DNA of 38,915 nucleotides from an uncultured Prevotella sp. (GTDB lineage Bacteria > Bacteroidota > Bacteroidia > Bacteroidales > Bacteroidaceae). The notes below the pieces were generated by a model. That model had not been told where the DNA came from. It did not search any database and saw nothing but the letters and a program-made list of their open reading frames with translations. Shown piece by piece: positions 8,000-17,196 of this stretch. The position numbers and the translations under genes are program-made. Positions within the stretch are counted from its first letter, which is position 1, and each line of letters opens with the position of its first letter. Location: contig CAMPYJ010000026.1 of assembly GCA_946998205.1 (NCBI GenBank), positions 1 through 38,915 on the forward strand, read 5' to 3'.

Positions 8000-9967
8000 A
8001 TGAGAGAAAATACAGAATGTGTCGCAATCAGCACTCATCAAGTAGGCTTTTGGGGATTGCTCATCACTTTGGGCATCGTGTTCGGAGACATCGGTACTTC
8101 ACCTCTCTATGTGATGAAGGCAATCCTCCACACCGGAGAAGCCATCAACGAAAATACCATTTTGGGCGCACTGTCCTGCATCATCTGGACACTCACACTC
8201 CAAACCACTTTTAAATATGTATGTGTGGCGCTTCGTGCCGACAACAATGGCGAAGGAGGCATACTCGCCCTCTACGCTCTGTTGCGCAAGCATAAGAGAA
8301 GGTGGATTTACGTTCTGGCCATCATTGGTGCCAGTACGCTGCTGGCAGACGGAATCATCACCCCTGCCATCACGGTCACCACAGCCATTGAAGGACTCGA
8401 AACCATCAGTCCGCATCTGCCGGTCATACCCATCACTCTTGCCATCATCAGCGTCATCTTCTTCGTGCAGCAGTTTGGCACTGAAAGCATAGGCAAGTCG
8501 TTTGGAGTTTTCATGCTGCTTTGGTTCCTGTTGCTGGGTGTGGCGGGAACTTTCAATATCACTTCGTCTCCACTGATACTGAAGGCTTTCAATCCTTATT
8601 ATGCCATCATGCTTTTGGCAAAATCACCAGAATGGTTCTTGATTCTGGGAGCGGTTTTCCTCTGTACTACTGGGGCAGAGGCACTTTATTCCGACCTGGG
8701 GCACTGTGGCAGAAAGAACATCACCATCAGCTGGGCGTTTGTAAAGACCATGCTCATTCTAAACTATCTGGGACAGGGAGCATGGATACTGAATCATGTG
8801 GATCAAGCATTGTCTGTCAATCCGTTCTACTCCATCATGCCGCAGAGCATGCTGATTTTCGCCATCATCATGGCTACGGGTGCAGCCATCGTGGCGAGCC
8901 AAGCACTCATCAGTGGTACTTTCTCCGTACTGAGCGAAGCCATGAACCTGCATTTTTGGCCGCGCATGCGAATCAAGCACCCTACCCATGTAAAGGGACA
9001 GCTGTTTATCCCAATGATCAATCTTGCCATGTACATTGGCGTGGTTCTCATCATCCTGCTGTTTCGCGACTCCTCGCACATGGAGGCAGCCTATGGTCTC
9101 GCCATTACCATCACGATGCTGATGACTACCCTGCTGCTTGGTTTATACCTGAGAACCAGTGGTGTGGCTCGCCTCTTCACGCTGATGTTTATGGGCGCAT
9201 ACTGCACCATCGAAGGAGTGTTCCTTGCAGCCAATCTATCAAAGTTTCTCGCAGGAGGATGGTGTACGATGCTCATAGGCGGAATCCTGTTTCTGATTAT
9301 GTATATGTGGGTTCGCACCATGAAGATACGCCGCCAATACATCAGCTCTAAACCGCTGAATGAGTATTACAAGATTATCTCCGACATCAAGGCCGACGAG
9401 AACATCCCCAAATACGCATCCAATCTTGTCTATGTAAATCATGCCGATAAGGAAGGCACCGTGGATGACAAGCTGCTCTACTCCATCATCAACAAGCAGC
9501 CGAAACGAGCTGACCATTACTGGCTTATCAACATGGAGTTTGTTGACACTCCCGACACGCTGGAGTACAGTTGCGAGCCCCTGGTACCTGACACCCTCTA
9601 CAGCGTGACCATGCACATAGGTTTCAGAATTGAGCCTCGGGTAAGCCTCTATCTGCGACAAGTGGTAGAAGACCTGGTGGCCGACGGGAAGGTAGATTTG
9701 AGAAGTACATATCCTTCACTGCGGAAAAACGGAATCTCTGGTGACTTCCGATTCATCATTATCCACCGCGTTTATTACCCCGAGAGTTCTTGTAACCGTC
9801 AGCAGAATTTAGAGATGAGCATCTACGCTCTCATCAGCAAGATTGGCATTGACGAGCCGAAGGCATTGGGCCTCGACACATCTATGGTGGCAGTGGAACG
9901 CGTGCCGCTCATCATCAACCATCGTAACAGAAGCAGCAGACGTATCGCCCAGAAGATGGATGAATAG
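8000..9967 (+). CDS. kup: Low-affinity potassium uptake permease Kup
   Basis: A 655-aa inner-membrane K+/H+ symporter of the KUP/HAK/KT family. The signature FGDIGTSPLY is at residues 28-37 in the first membrane helix. About twelve hydrophobic segments run to roughly residue 440. A cytoplasmic tail of about 200 aa follows, of normal family length, containing HIGFRIEPRVSLYLRQVVEDL. The motifs GDGIITPAITV (in the form ADGIITPAITV) and NNGEGG are typical. The start is supported by the TAAATTTG box 55 bp upstream. The next gene starts 58 bp downstream on the same strand with no terminator between, so co-transcription is possible. Confidence 0.95.
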   Translation: MRENTECVAISTHQVGFWGLLITLGIVFGDIGTSPLYVMKAILHTGEAINENTILGALSCIIWTLTLQTTFKYVCVALRADNNGEGGILALYALLRKHKRRWIYVLAIIGASTLLADGIITPAITVTTAIEGLETISPHLPVIPITLAIISVIFFVQQFGTESIGKSFGVFMLLWFLLLGVAGTFNITSSPLILKAFNPYYAIMLLAKSPEWFLILGAVFLCTTGAEALYSDLGHCGRKNITISWAFVKTMLILNYLGQGAWILNHVDQALSVNPFYSIMPQSMLIFAIIMATGAAIVASQALISGTFSVLSEAMNLHFWPRMRIKHPTHVKGQLFIPMINLAMYIGVVLIILLFRDSSHMEAAYGLAITITMLMTTLLLGLYLRTSGVARLFTLMFMGAYCTIEGVFLAANLSKFLAGGWCTMLIGGILFLIMYMWVRTMKIRRQYISSKPLNEYYKIISDIKADENIPKYASNLVYVNHADKEGTVDDKLLYSIINKQPKRADHYWLINMEFVDTPDTLEYSCEPLVPDTLYSVTMHIGFRIEPRVSLYLRQVVEDLVADGKVDLRSTYPSLRKNGISGDFRFIIIHRVYYPESSCNRQQNLEMSIYALISKIGIDEPKALGLDTSMVAVERVPLIINHRNRSSRRIAQKMDE

Positions 9968-10025
9968 AAAATGGGATTTATAGCATAAAACAAAAAGACA
10001 GAATTTTTCAAAATATATTCAGGAT

Positions 10026-13000
10026 ATGGATAAGCAGATTTTTCAAACAGACTCACGTTCTCGCTGGAAAAAGTTCCTGTGGAGCATGAGAGTCATCGGA
10101 GCAATCATCATATTCTTCGTCATTGTATTCCTAACTTTATTCGCATTGGAAGGCAGTCCTAAGATTCCCTTCGTACACAACTATCACAAGGTGATGACCG
10201 CAGAAAAGCCACTCATGCGCAACAATGAGACGGCAAAGGAATACAAATCGTTCCGCCGCTTCTTTCACGAGAAGAAGATGCACAACGCCTATGCAGAGGC
10301 TGCTGCCAGAAAGACTCGCTTCTCAGGAAAGGGCAACCAGCTCAAAGAGAAATATCTCAGAGAGTGGAACGATCCGAGCATGGGAATCCGAGCAGCATGG
10401 TACGTAAATTGGGACAAGCGATCGCTGCTTTCGCTCAAGCGCAACATCAGACACATCAACCTGCTCATAGGCGAATGGCTGTTCATCAATCCGAAAACCG
10501 GAGCGCTCTGTACTCAGGTAGATAAGAAAGCCCTTCGCCTGGCGCAGAATGCAGGCGTGCCCGTTATGGCGATGCTTACCAACAACTATAGCAAAAACTT
10601 CAGAAGCGAAGCCATCGGCAACATCATGAAGGATGCAGGCAAGAGAAAACTGTTTACAGAGAAACTTCTCGCAGCTTGCAGCAAGTACAAGTTATGCGGA
10701 ATCAACATCGACCTGGAAGACCTGCAGATGAACGACAACGCCCTGCTCACAACCTTTGTGAGAGAACTGTCGGCAGTCTTCCATAAGGAAGGACTATATG
10801 TTACCCAGGATGTAGCTCCTTTTAATGAAGACTACGACATGGAGCAGCTCGCCAAGTACAACGACTATCTTTTCCTGATGGCATACGACGAGCACAACTC
10901 GACAAGCAAGCCGGGCGACGTATGCTCACAGCAGTTTGTAGAACGTGCCACCGACTGGGCAGCACGCAACATCCCCAACAACAAGCTCGTTATGGGACTG
11001 GCTGCCTATGGCTACGACTGGTGCGAGAATAAAGATGGAGAAACCGTAACCTTCAACCAAGCCGTGGCCTCAGCTTTGAACGCTGGTACTCCGATAGACT
11101 TCAATGAAGATTCCTACAACCTCAACTTCTCCTACATCGATGGAGAAAACCAGACTCATCAAGTTTATCTCACCGATGCTGCCACATCCTATAATATCAT
11201 GCGCTTCGGAGCAGAATACCATCTTGCCGGATTCAGCGTATGGCGACTGGGTACGGAAGATTCCCGTATATGGAACTTCTACGGTAAGGACATGAGTTAC
11301 GAAAACTCCTCCAGGTGGAACCTTCAGAAGCTGCTCCAGATAAGAAGTCTTGACGACGTGAACTTCGTGGGCAACGGAGAGGTGCTGCAGGTGGAGTCGG
11401 AACCGCAGCCGGGCTACATATCCATCGTGAAAGACAAGGACGACGGACTTATAGCCAATGAAATATACCGCAAACTGCCATCCAACTATACTGTAACAAA
11501 AATAGGTAACTGCCACGCCAAAGACCTCGTCATCACTTTCGATGACGGACCCGACAGCAAGTGGACCCCTCAGGTGCTCAGCATTCTGAAGGAACATCAC
11601 GTACCTGCCGCATTCTTCATGGTAGGTCTGCAGATGGAGAAAAACCTGCCCATTGTGCGGAAAGTGTATGAAGCCGGGCACACCATCGGCAACCACACCT
11701 TTACCCATCACAACGTGATAGAGAACTCAGACGACCGCACCTATGCAGAGCTGAAGCTCACGCGAATGCTGATAGAGAGCATAACCGGGCACAGTACCAT
11801 TCTGTTTCGTGCTCCATATAACGCCGACAGCGACCCAACCCAGTATGAAGAAATAGAGCCGATGATTCTTGCCTCACGACGCAACTACCTGATGGTTGGC
11901 GAAAGCATCGACCCTAACGACTGGATGCCGGGCGTAACAGCCGACCAGATTTACCAGCGTGTTACCGACGGCGTACACCACGAAGACGGTCACATCATAC
12001 TGCTACACGATGCTGGCGGCGTTACCCGCAAGGCAACCATACAAGCACTGCCGCGCATCATCACCACCCTGCAGAAAGAAGGCTATCGCTTCATCTCGCT
12101 GGAGGATTATCTGGGAATGAAACGCGAAACACTTATGCCTACCATACAGAAAGGAGAGGCTTACTATGCAATGCAGATGAACCTCACACTGGCAGAATTC
12201 ATCTACCATCTGAGCGATTTCATCACCGCGCTCTTCCTCGTATTCCTCGTACTCGGATTTATGCGACTCATATTCATGTATGGTCTTGTCTTCAAGGAAA
12301 AACGAAAAGAACGCATACGCAATTATAACAACCTCGACAAGGAAGATATGCCTAAGGTTTCCATCATTGTACCAGCCTATAACGAAGAGGTAAACGTAGT
12401 GAACACGATTTACAATCTGATTGCACAAGACTATCCTTCGTTCAATATCGTAGTAGTAGATGACGGAAGCAAGGACCATACCTTTGCCATACTAAAAGAA
12501 AAATTCGGCAACCACCCGAAAGTGGATATCTTCACTAAGCCCAATGGCGGTAAGGCGGCTGCCCTGAACTTCGGACTGAGCCACACCGATGCCGACTTCG
12601 TGGTATGTATAGATGCCGACACGCAGCTGCGCCATGATGCCGTGAGCAAGCTAATGAGACACTTCGCTGCCGACAAGGAGAAACGTGTGGGAGCCGTTGC
12701 CGGCAACGTGAAGGTTGGCAACTGCCGCAACATGCTCACCAACTGGCAGGCAATAGAGTATATCACCTCTCAGAACTTCGACCGAATGGCCTACGCTGCC
12801 ATTAACGCCATCACCGTAGTGCCTGGTGCCATAGGAGCGTTCCGCAAGGAAGCCATGGAGAAAGCCGGATATTTCACAACCGACACGCTTGCTGAAGATT
12901 GCGACCTGACGATGCGCATCATCGAGGCGGGATACGTTATCGAGAACGAAAACCATGCCGTGGCGATGACCGAAGCCCCAGAAAATATCAGACAGTTTGT

Positions 13001-13424
13001 AAAGCAACGCACCCGTTGGTGTTTTGGAGTGATGCAGACTTTCTGGAAACATCGTCGTAACCTGTTCAGCAGCCGTTATAAGGGATTCGGCTTGTGGGCT
13101 TTGCCAAATATGCTCGTGTTCCAATACATTATCCCTACGTTCTCGCCAATAGCCGACGTTCTGATGTTGGCAGGACTGTTCTCAGGCAATGCCTGGCAGA
13201 TATTCATCTACTATCTGATTTTCCTCATTGTAGATGCAAGCGTATCCATCATGGCTTTCATAGTGGAAAAAGAATCGTTGTGGACATTGTTATGGATCAT
13301 ACCGCAGCGTTTCTTCTATCGCTGGATTATGTACTATGTTATTTTCAAGAGTTATTTCAAGGCCATCAAAGGCGAACTGCAGCAGTGGGGCGTCCTGAAG
13401 AGAACGGGAAATGTAAGAATATGA
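10026..13424 (+). CDS. GH18-like / polysaccharide deacetylase / GT2 fusion protein
   Basis: An 1132-aa membrane protein with three enzyme-like modules. One N-terminal helix (about 20-42) leads to a GH18-like domain (about 115-430) whose active-site strand reads GINIDLED: Asp229 and catalytic Glu231 are kept, but the preceding DxxDxD aspartate is Asn227. A NodB/CE4 deacetylase domain (about 495-700) has TFDDGP at 504-509 and HTFTH with His557 and His561, the usual metal ligands with Asp507. A helix at about 725-757 precedes a GT2 processive glycosyltransferase (about 777-1010) with DAD at 863-865, AEDCD at 956-960 and QRTRW at 994-998, then C-terminal helices. The likely role is synthesis plus N-deacetylation and trimming of a beta-1,4/1,6-type hexosamine polymer. 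Repeat copy C lies about 100 bp past the stop. Confidence 0.9.
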   Translation: MDKQIFQTDSRSRWKKFLWSMRVIGAIIIFFVIVFLTLFALEGSPKIPFVHNYHKVMTAEKPLMRNNETAKEYKSFRRFFHEKKMHNAYAEAAARKTRFSGKGNQLKEKYLREWNDPSMGIRAAWYVNWDKRSLLSLKRNIRHINLLIGEWLFINPKTGALCTQVDKKALRLAQNAGVPVMAMLTNNYSKNFRSEAIGNIMKDAGKRKLFTEKLLAACSKYKLCGINIDLEDLQMNDNALLTTFVRELSAVFHKEGLYVTQDVAPFNEDYDMEQLAKYNDYLFLMAYDEHNSTSKPGDVCSQQFVERATDWAARNIPNNKLVMGLAAYGYDWCENKDGETVTFNQAVASALNAGTPIDFNEDSYNLNFSYIDGENQTHQVYLTDAATSYNIMRFGAEYHLAGFSVWRLGTEDSRIWNFYGKDMSYENSSRWNLQKLLQIRSLDDVNFVGNGEVLQVESEPQPGYISIVKDKDDGLIANEIYRKLPSNYTVTKIGNCHAKDLVITFDDGPDSKWTPQVLSILKEHHVPAAFFMVGLQMEKNLPIVRKVYEAGHTIGNHTFTHHNVIENSDDRTYAELKLTRMLIESITGHSTILFRAPYNADSDPTQYEEIEPMILASRRNYLMVGESIDPNDWMPGVTADQIYQRVTDGVHHEDGHIILLHDAGGVTRKATIQALPRIITTLQKEGYRFISLEDYLGMKRETLMPTIQKGEAYYAMQMNLTLAEFIYHLSDFITALFLVFLVLGFMRLIFMYGLVFKEKRKERIRNYNNLDKEDMPKVSIIVPAYNEEVNVVNTIYNLIAQDYPSFNIVVVDDGSKDHTFAILKEKFGNHPKVDIFTKPNGGKAAALNFGLSHTDADFVVCIDADTQLRHDAVSKLMRHFAADKEKRVGAVAGNVKVGNCRNMLTNWQAIEYITSQNFDRMAYAAINAITVVPGAIGAFRKEAMEKAGYFTTDTLAEDCDLTMRIIEAGYVIENENHAVAMTEAPENIRQFVKQRTRWCFGVMQTFWKHRRNLFSSRYKGFGLWALPNMLVFQYIIPTFSPIADVLMLAGLFSGNAWQIFIYYLIFLIVDASVSIMAFIVEKESLWTLLWIIPQRFFYRWIMYYVIFKSYFKAIKGELQQWGVLKRTGNVRI

Positions 13425-13522
13425 AACAGCCAAAAATCGCTCTTACTGGGAGGGTTATATCTAAAAATAAAGCAAGAAAGAGAAATCTCATGCCAGTCCT
13501 TGAATTCTTTTGCGTTTATTTA

Positions 13523-13780
13523 TGGGCGGTTCTATAAATTATCTTTGACAGATTGTGAGACTATTTTTGAGGCCAATTTGTTCGTGAGCAAAGGAATATA
13601 GCAAGCTATACGACTGAACGAACAAGCAAATTGGACCAAAAACAGAGCAAGCCGAATACAATCAAACTTGTTTGAATTGTTGAGGCGCAGCCTGTTTTAT
13701 ATAAAAAGAGTCCACAAGATGACAAAACGTAAAAAGACTGACATAAAAAACTTTACGGTGGTAATTTATAGAACTGCCCT
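13523..13780. repeat. MITE-like palindromic element, copy C (long form)
   Basis: The ends are TGGGCGGTTCTATAAATTA (13523-13541) and TAATTTATAGAACTGCCCT (13762-13780). The core hairpin arms flank atatagcaagctatac. Relative to copy B it has about 60 extra bases (gcaagccgaatac to tatataaaa, including the palindrome CAAACTTGTTTG) and the subterminal block tgacaaaacgtaaaaagac/ctttacggtgg shared with copies A, E and F. Confidence 0.85.
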
Positions 13781-13796
13781 TTAGGGAAAATTGCAG

Positions 13797-13841
13797 GCAG
13801 GAACAAACCATGAACGAGTGTGTCCCTGCTTATGTTTTTTG
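13797..13841 (+). terminator. Possible imperfect terminator hairpin
   Basis: GCAGGAACAAAC (13797-13808) can pair with GTGTGTCCCTGC (13818-13829) with two mismatches and is followed by ttatgttttttg. It could end transcription that has read from the 13424 gene through repeat copy C. The rest of 13425-13928 holds only copy C and no credible ORF. Confidence 0.35.
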
Positions 13842-13928
13842 ACAATCACGCCACGCCCAAACTGAGAACAGGCGTAAACAGACAGTCACCAAATAAGCAT
13901 GAAAAAGACAACTGTCGTACAAACCCGA

Positions 13929-14132
13929 TCAGACAGATTGATAGCCCTTGATGCTGTTAGTCTTCAGAATATCTCTCAAGCTCAGCTCCTTCTGTGCAGC
14001 ATTTGCATTGTGTGTACCGTTCGGTTTATCATCCTCCGAGGAACGATAGACAAAGAGTTTCTCATGCAACACTGCGCATCCCCAACCAAGCAGGGCTACC
14101 ACGATGAATACGAATAATGCAATAATTTCCAT
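13929..14132 (-). CDS. Small single-pass membrane protein
   Basis: A 67-aa protein: one N-terminal hydrophobic helix (MEIIALFVFIVVALLGWGC), then a basic/acidic soluble tail (HEKLFVYRSSEDDKPNG) ending in LSLRDILKTNSIKGYQSV. The frame extends upstream to 14186, but a TATATTTG box at 14153-14160 places the transcript start between, so ATG 14132 is chosen. I do not recognise a family. It stands alone, upstream of nothing on its strand, and sits just beyond the rplQ terminator. Confidence 0.55.
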   Translation of the reverse strand: MEIIALFVFIVVALLGWGCAVLHEKLFVYRSSEDDKPNGTHNANAAQKELSLRDILKTNSIKGYQSV

Positions 14133-14152
14133 ACGAATGCTATTTAGGAAGA

Positions 14153-14160
14153 CAAATATA
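14153..14160 (-). promoter_or_regulatory. Putative -7 box for the small membrane protein
   Basis: The minus strand reads TATATTTG (TAnnTTTG). It is about 20 bases before ATG 14132, leaving a leader of about 15 nt. Confidence 0.5.
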
Positions 14161-14219
14161 AGCAATAATACTGATTGAACCATCATTTACCCAAAATAAT
14201 CGTCACACAGATTCATTTT

Positions 14220-14238
14220 TGGGCGGTTCTATAAATTA
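14220..14238. repeat. Solo terminal repeat of the MITE-like family
   Basis: TGGGCGGTTCTATAAATTA matches the left terminal repeat of copies B, C, E and F, but no core or partner end is present. It abuts the U-tract of the rplQ terminator. Confidence 0.75.
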
Positions 14239-14239
14239 T

Positions 14240-14275
14240 AAAAAAGACGCTCTCAACCCAAGAGGATGAGAGCGT
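14240..14275 (-). terminator. Rho-independent terminator of the ribosomal/rpoA operon
   Basis: Read on the minus strand, ACGCTCTCA (14275-14267) pairs with TGAGAGCGT (14255-14247) and is followed by cttttttat. It lies 25-60 bp after the rplQ stop and is the natural end of the whole minus-strand block. Confidence 0.85.
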
Positions 14276-14300
14276 TGATATGTAAACAAATGCGGTAAGC

Positions 14301-14867
14301 TTACTTCGCTTCGTTTTCGTCTTGCGGTTTCTCATCAGAAACAGCCTTGACATCAGAAGCATCTTTCGGAGCTTCTTCGGCCTGCTCTGCCTTAACAGCA
14401 TCAACAGCTTCAGCTGTTTCTTCAGCAGTAACACCTTCATTCTTCTTACCGGAAGAACGACGGCTGCGGCGAGTTCTCTTGGCTGCTTTCTCCGTCTTTG
14501 CCATATTGTCATCAAAATCAACTAACTCGATGAAGGCAATCTGAGCAGCATCACCTTGGCGAGTACCCAGCTTGATTACGCGTGTGTAGCCACCCGGGCG
14601 GTCTCCGATTTTGGGAGCTACCGTCTTGAACAACTCCGTCACGGCTTCCTTTTTCTGAAGGTAGCGGAAAACGACACGACGCGAATTGGTAGTGTCATCC
14701 TTTGAGCGAGTAATCAGCGGCTCTACATATTTCTTTAAAGCCTTAGCCTTTGCGAGGGTCGTAGTGATTCTTTTGTGCATAATCAGGGATACTGCCATGT
14801 TAGCAAGCATAGCATCACGATGAGATGCAGTACGACCTAAATGGTTGAATTTTTTATTGTGTCTCAT
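14301..14867 (-). CDS. rplQ: 50S ribosomal protein L17
   Basis: 188 aa. The L17 core occupies residues 1 to about 125 (MRHNKKFNHLGRTASHRDAML, SLIMHKRITTTLAKAK, RPGGYTRVIKLGTRQGDAA). A charged low-complexity tail of about 60 residues rich in Ala, Glu, Lys and Asp follows, an extension often seen in Bacteroidetes L17. It is the last gene of the alpha operon, 170 bp after rpoA, with a terminator just downstream. No internal promoter was seen in the gap. Confidence 0.97.
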   Translation of the reverse strand: MRHNKKFNHLGRTASHRDAMLANMAVSLIMHKRITTTLAKAKALKKYVEPLITRSKDDTTNSRRVVFRYLQKKEAVTELFKTVAPKIGDRPGGYTRVIKLGTRQGDAAQIAFIELVDFDDNMAKTEKAAKRTRRSRRSSGKKNEGVTAEETAEAVDAVKAEQAEEAPKDASDVKAVSDEKPQDENEAK

Positions 14868-15037
14868 TTTTGTTTTGTTCGTTGTGGATGAGAGTGGATT
14901 TGATTGTATGCGTCATATATTCGAGCATTCGACTGGTTGACATGCCCACCGTTCAGAAAACAGATTACTCAAAGCATCTTACCCCAAACAGACAAACGTA
15001 CCAACCTTGCGACCCAACGGCTCAAATACACTTAACC

Positions 15038-16030
15038 TTACTCCTTATCCAGTTTATACTTTAATGTGTCGGTTCCAAATGATAGATTCAGACTTTCGAG
15101 CAAATCATCAAGCTCTGAAAGCGATTTCTTTCCAAAGTTGCGGAACTTTAACAAATCCGTCTTGTTGTATTGCACCAAGTCGCCGAGAGTTTCAACCTCG
15201 GCAGCCTTGAGACAATTGAGTGCCCGAACACTGAGGTTCAGGTCAACGAGCTTTGTTTTGAGCAATTGACGCATGCGCAACACCTCCTCGTCAAACTCTT
15301 GGTTGTCGTCTTGGTCAGGACTTTCGAGCGTTATCTTCTCATCAGAGAACAACATGAAGTGATGGATGAGAATCTTGGCAGCCTCTTTCAGCGCATCCTT
15401 TGGGGATATGGAACCATCCGTAGTGACCTCGATGACGAGCTTATCATAGTCGGTCTTTTGCTCGACGCGATAAGGCTCTACCGCATATTTCACATTACGG
15501 ATTGGGGTGTAGATTGAGTCGATTGGGAGAACATTGACATCCGTGCAGAATTGACGGTTCTCATCAGCGGGAACGTATCCACGTCCTTTGTTGATGGTAA
15601 GGTCTATCTGCATGGAAGCTTTAGCATCTAAATGACAAATCACCAAATCTGGGTTTAACACTTCAAATCCAGTCAGATACTTACCTATATCGCCCGCTTT
15701 GAACTCGGTGGAATTCTCTACGGTGATACTAACTTTCTCATTCTCGAATTCTTCTACTACTTGCTTGAATCGAACTTGTTTGAGATTCAAGATAATGTTG
15801 GTAACATCTTCCTTTACACCAGGCACAGAAGAAAACTCGTGTTCAACACCAGCGATACGGATGGTATTGATAGCAAAGCCTTCAAGTGATGAAAGAAGAA
15901 TGCGGCGCAATGAATTACCGATGGTAATACCAAAGCCAGGTTCCAGAGGACGGAATTCGAACTTGCCGAACTTGTCATCTGCCTCCAACATTACTACCTT
16001 ATCAGGTTTTTGAAATGCTAATATCGCCAT
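15038..16030 (-). CDS. rpoA: RNA polymerase alpha subunit
   Basis: 330 aa, normal length. The N-terminal dimerisation domain (about 1-230) contains FRPLEPGFGITIGNSLRRILL and the C-terminal domain (about 250-320) contains LNLSVRALNCLKAAEVETLGDLV and LLKFRNFGKKSLSELDDLL, the alpha-CTD that contacts promoter DNA and activators. It sits 12 bp after rpsD in the alpha operon. Confidence 0.98.
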   Translation of the reverse strand: MAILAFQKPDKVVMLEADDKFGKFEFRPLEPGFGITIGNSLRRILLSSLEGFAINTIRIAGVEHEFSSVPGVKEDVTNIILNLKQVRFKQVVEEFENEKVSITVENSTEFKAGDIGKYLTGFEVLNPDLVICHLDAKASMQIDLTINKGRGYVPADENRQFCTDVNVLPIDSIYTPIRNVKYAVEPYRVEQKTDYDKLVIEVTTDGSISPKDALKEAAKILIHHFMLFSDEKITLESPDQDDNQEFDEEVLRMRQLLKTKLVDLNLSVRALNCLKAAEVETLGDLVQYNKTDLLKFRNFGKKSLSELDDLLESLNLSFGTDTLKYKLDKE

Positions 16031-16042
16031 TAATTTAATGAT

Positions 16043-16648
16043 TTATTTAGAGTACAACTCAACGATTAACTGTTCCTTAATATTCTCAGGGATGTCAGCT
16101 CGTTCCGGCAGATGCAAGAACTTTCCGCTCTTTGAATTCTCATCCCACTCAATCCAAGGATATTTACTATGGTTGAAGCCAGCCAACGACGCTTCGATGA
16201 CCTCGAGAGACTTGGCCTTCTCGCGCACGCCAACTATTTGACCGGGCTTAACCGCATAAGAAGGAATGTTGACAACATTGCCGTCAACGACAATGTGCTT
16301 ATGCCCAACCATTTGACGAGCAGCTGCACGCGTCGGGGCTATACCCAGGCGGAATACGACATTGTCGAGACGTGATTCCAGACTCTGAAGAAGAACCTCA
16401 CCGGTAATACCGTCAGCCTTAGCAGCCTTCTCAAACATATTACGGAACTGACGCTCAAGCACGCCATAGGTGTACTTAGCTTTTTGCTTCTCTGCCAACA
16501 TGGCGCCGAACTCAGACATCTTTCTGCGTCGGTTGTTACCATGCTGTCCAGGAGGGAAGTTTCTCTTGGACAAAACTTTGTCAGCACCGAAGATGGGTTC
16601 TCCAAACCGGCGCGCAATTTTAGATTTCGGACCTATGTACCTTGCCAT
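16043..16648 (-). CDS. rpsD: 30S ribosomal protein S4
   Basis: 201 aa from MARYIGPKSKIARRFGEP; the frame is open further upstream (to 16699) but the extra residues do not match S4. It carries the S4 RNA-binding domain (ESRLDNVVFRLGIAPTRAAARQMVGHKHI). The N-terminal region lacks the zinc-binding cysteines found in some S4 forms. S4 is a primary 16S rRNA binder and in many bacteria represses its own operon. Confidence 0.97.
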   Translation of the reverse strand: MARYIGPKSKIARRFGEPIFGADKVLSKRNFPPGQHGNNRRRKMSEFGAMLAEKQKAKYTYGVLERQFRNMFEKAAKADGITGEVLLQSLESRLDNVVFRLGIAPTRAAARQMVGHKHIVVDGNVVNIPSYAVKPGQIVGVREKAKSLEVIEASLAGFNHSKYPWIEWDENSKSGKFLHLPERADIPENIKEQLIVELYSK

Positions 16649-16722
16649 AATATAAAAAAAATAAACTTTATCTAATGATGAATGTCTGGAGCCTGACAAT
16701 GAGAACAGGCTCCAGATGAAAT

Positions 16723-17112
16723 TTATACCTTACGTCTCTTAGGAGGACGGCAGCCATTGTGCGGCAATGGGGTAACGTCGATGATTTCAGTTATCTCAAT
16801 TCCCGCAGCATGAACCGCACGAATCGCCGATTCACGTCCGTTGCCAGGTCCTTTCACAAAAGCCCTGACCTTACGCAAGCCCAAGTCGAAAGCGACCTTC
16901 GCGCAATCCTCACCGGCCATCTGTGCTGCATAAGGAGTATTCTTCTTAGAGCCGCGGAAGCCCATCTTACCGGCGGAAGACCAAGAAATAATCTGACCCT
17001 CGCTGTTTGCCAATGAAACGATAATATTGTTAAATGAGCTGTGAACGTGCAACTGTCCCAGTGCATCAACTCTTACATTCCTCTTTTTTGAAGCTGTTGA
17101 TTTCTTTGCCAT
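16723..17112 (-). CDS. rpsK: 30S ribosomal protein S11
   Basis: 129 aa from MAKKSTASKKRNVRVDALG; the longer open frame to 17190 covers the intergenic spacer. Signature segments are VHSSFNNIIVSLANSEGQIISWSS and GPGNGRESAIRAVHAAGI. S11 forms part of the 30S platform near the mRNA exit. A 74-bp gap separates it from rpsD. Confidence 0.97.
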   Translation of the reverse strand: MAKKSTASKKRNVRVDALGQLHVHSSFNNIIVSLANSEGQIISWSSAGKMGFRGSKKNTPYAAQMAGEDCAKVAFDLGLRKVRAFVKGPGNGRESAIRAVHAAGIEITEIIDVTPLPHNGCRPPKRRKV

Positions 17113-17196
17113 GATCTTTTTTAGTTTAAAAGTTAGGAGTTCAAGTTTAAATGTATTGAGAAAATGAATTTCCCAACCCTCAACCCTCAACTAAAT

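Noticed and set aside
8521..9351. 276-codon frame overlapping kup
   Set aside because: Different frame inside kup; rich in His, Trp and Cys as expected for out-of-frame translation.
13094..13537. 147-codon frame overlapping the end of the GT2 fusion gene
   Set aside because: It overlaps the conserved C-terminal membrane region in another frame and ends in repeat copy C.
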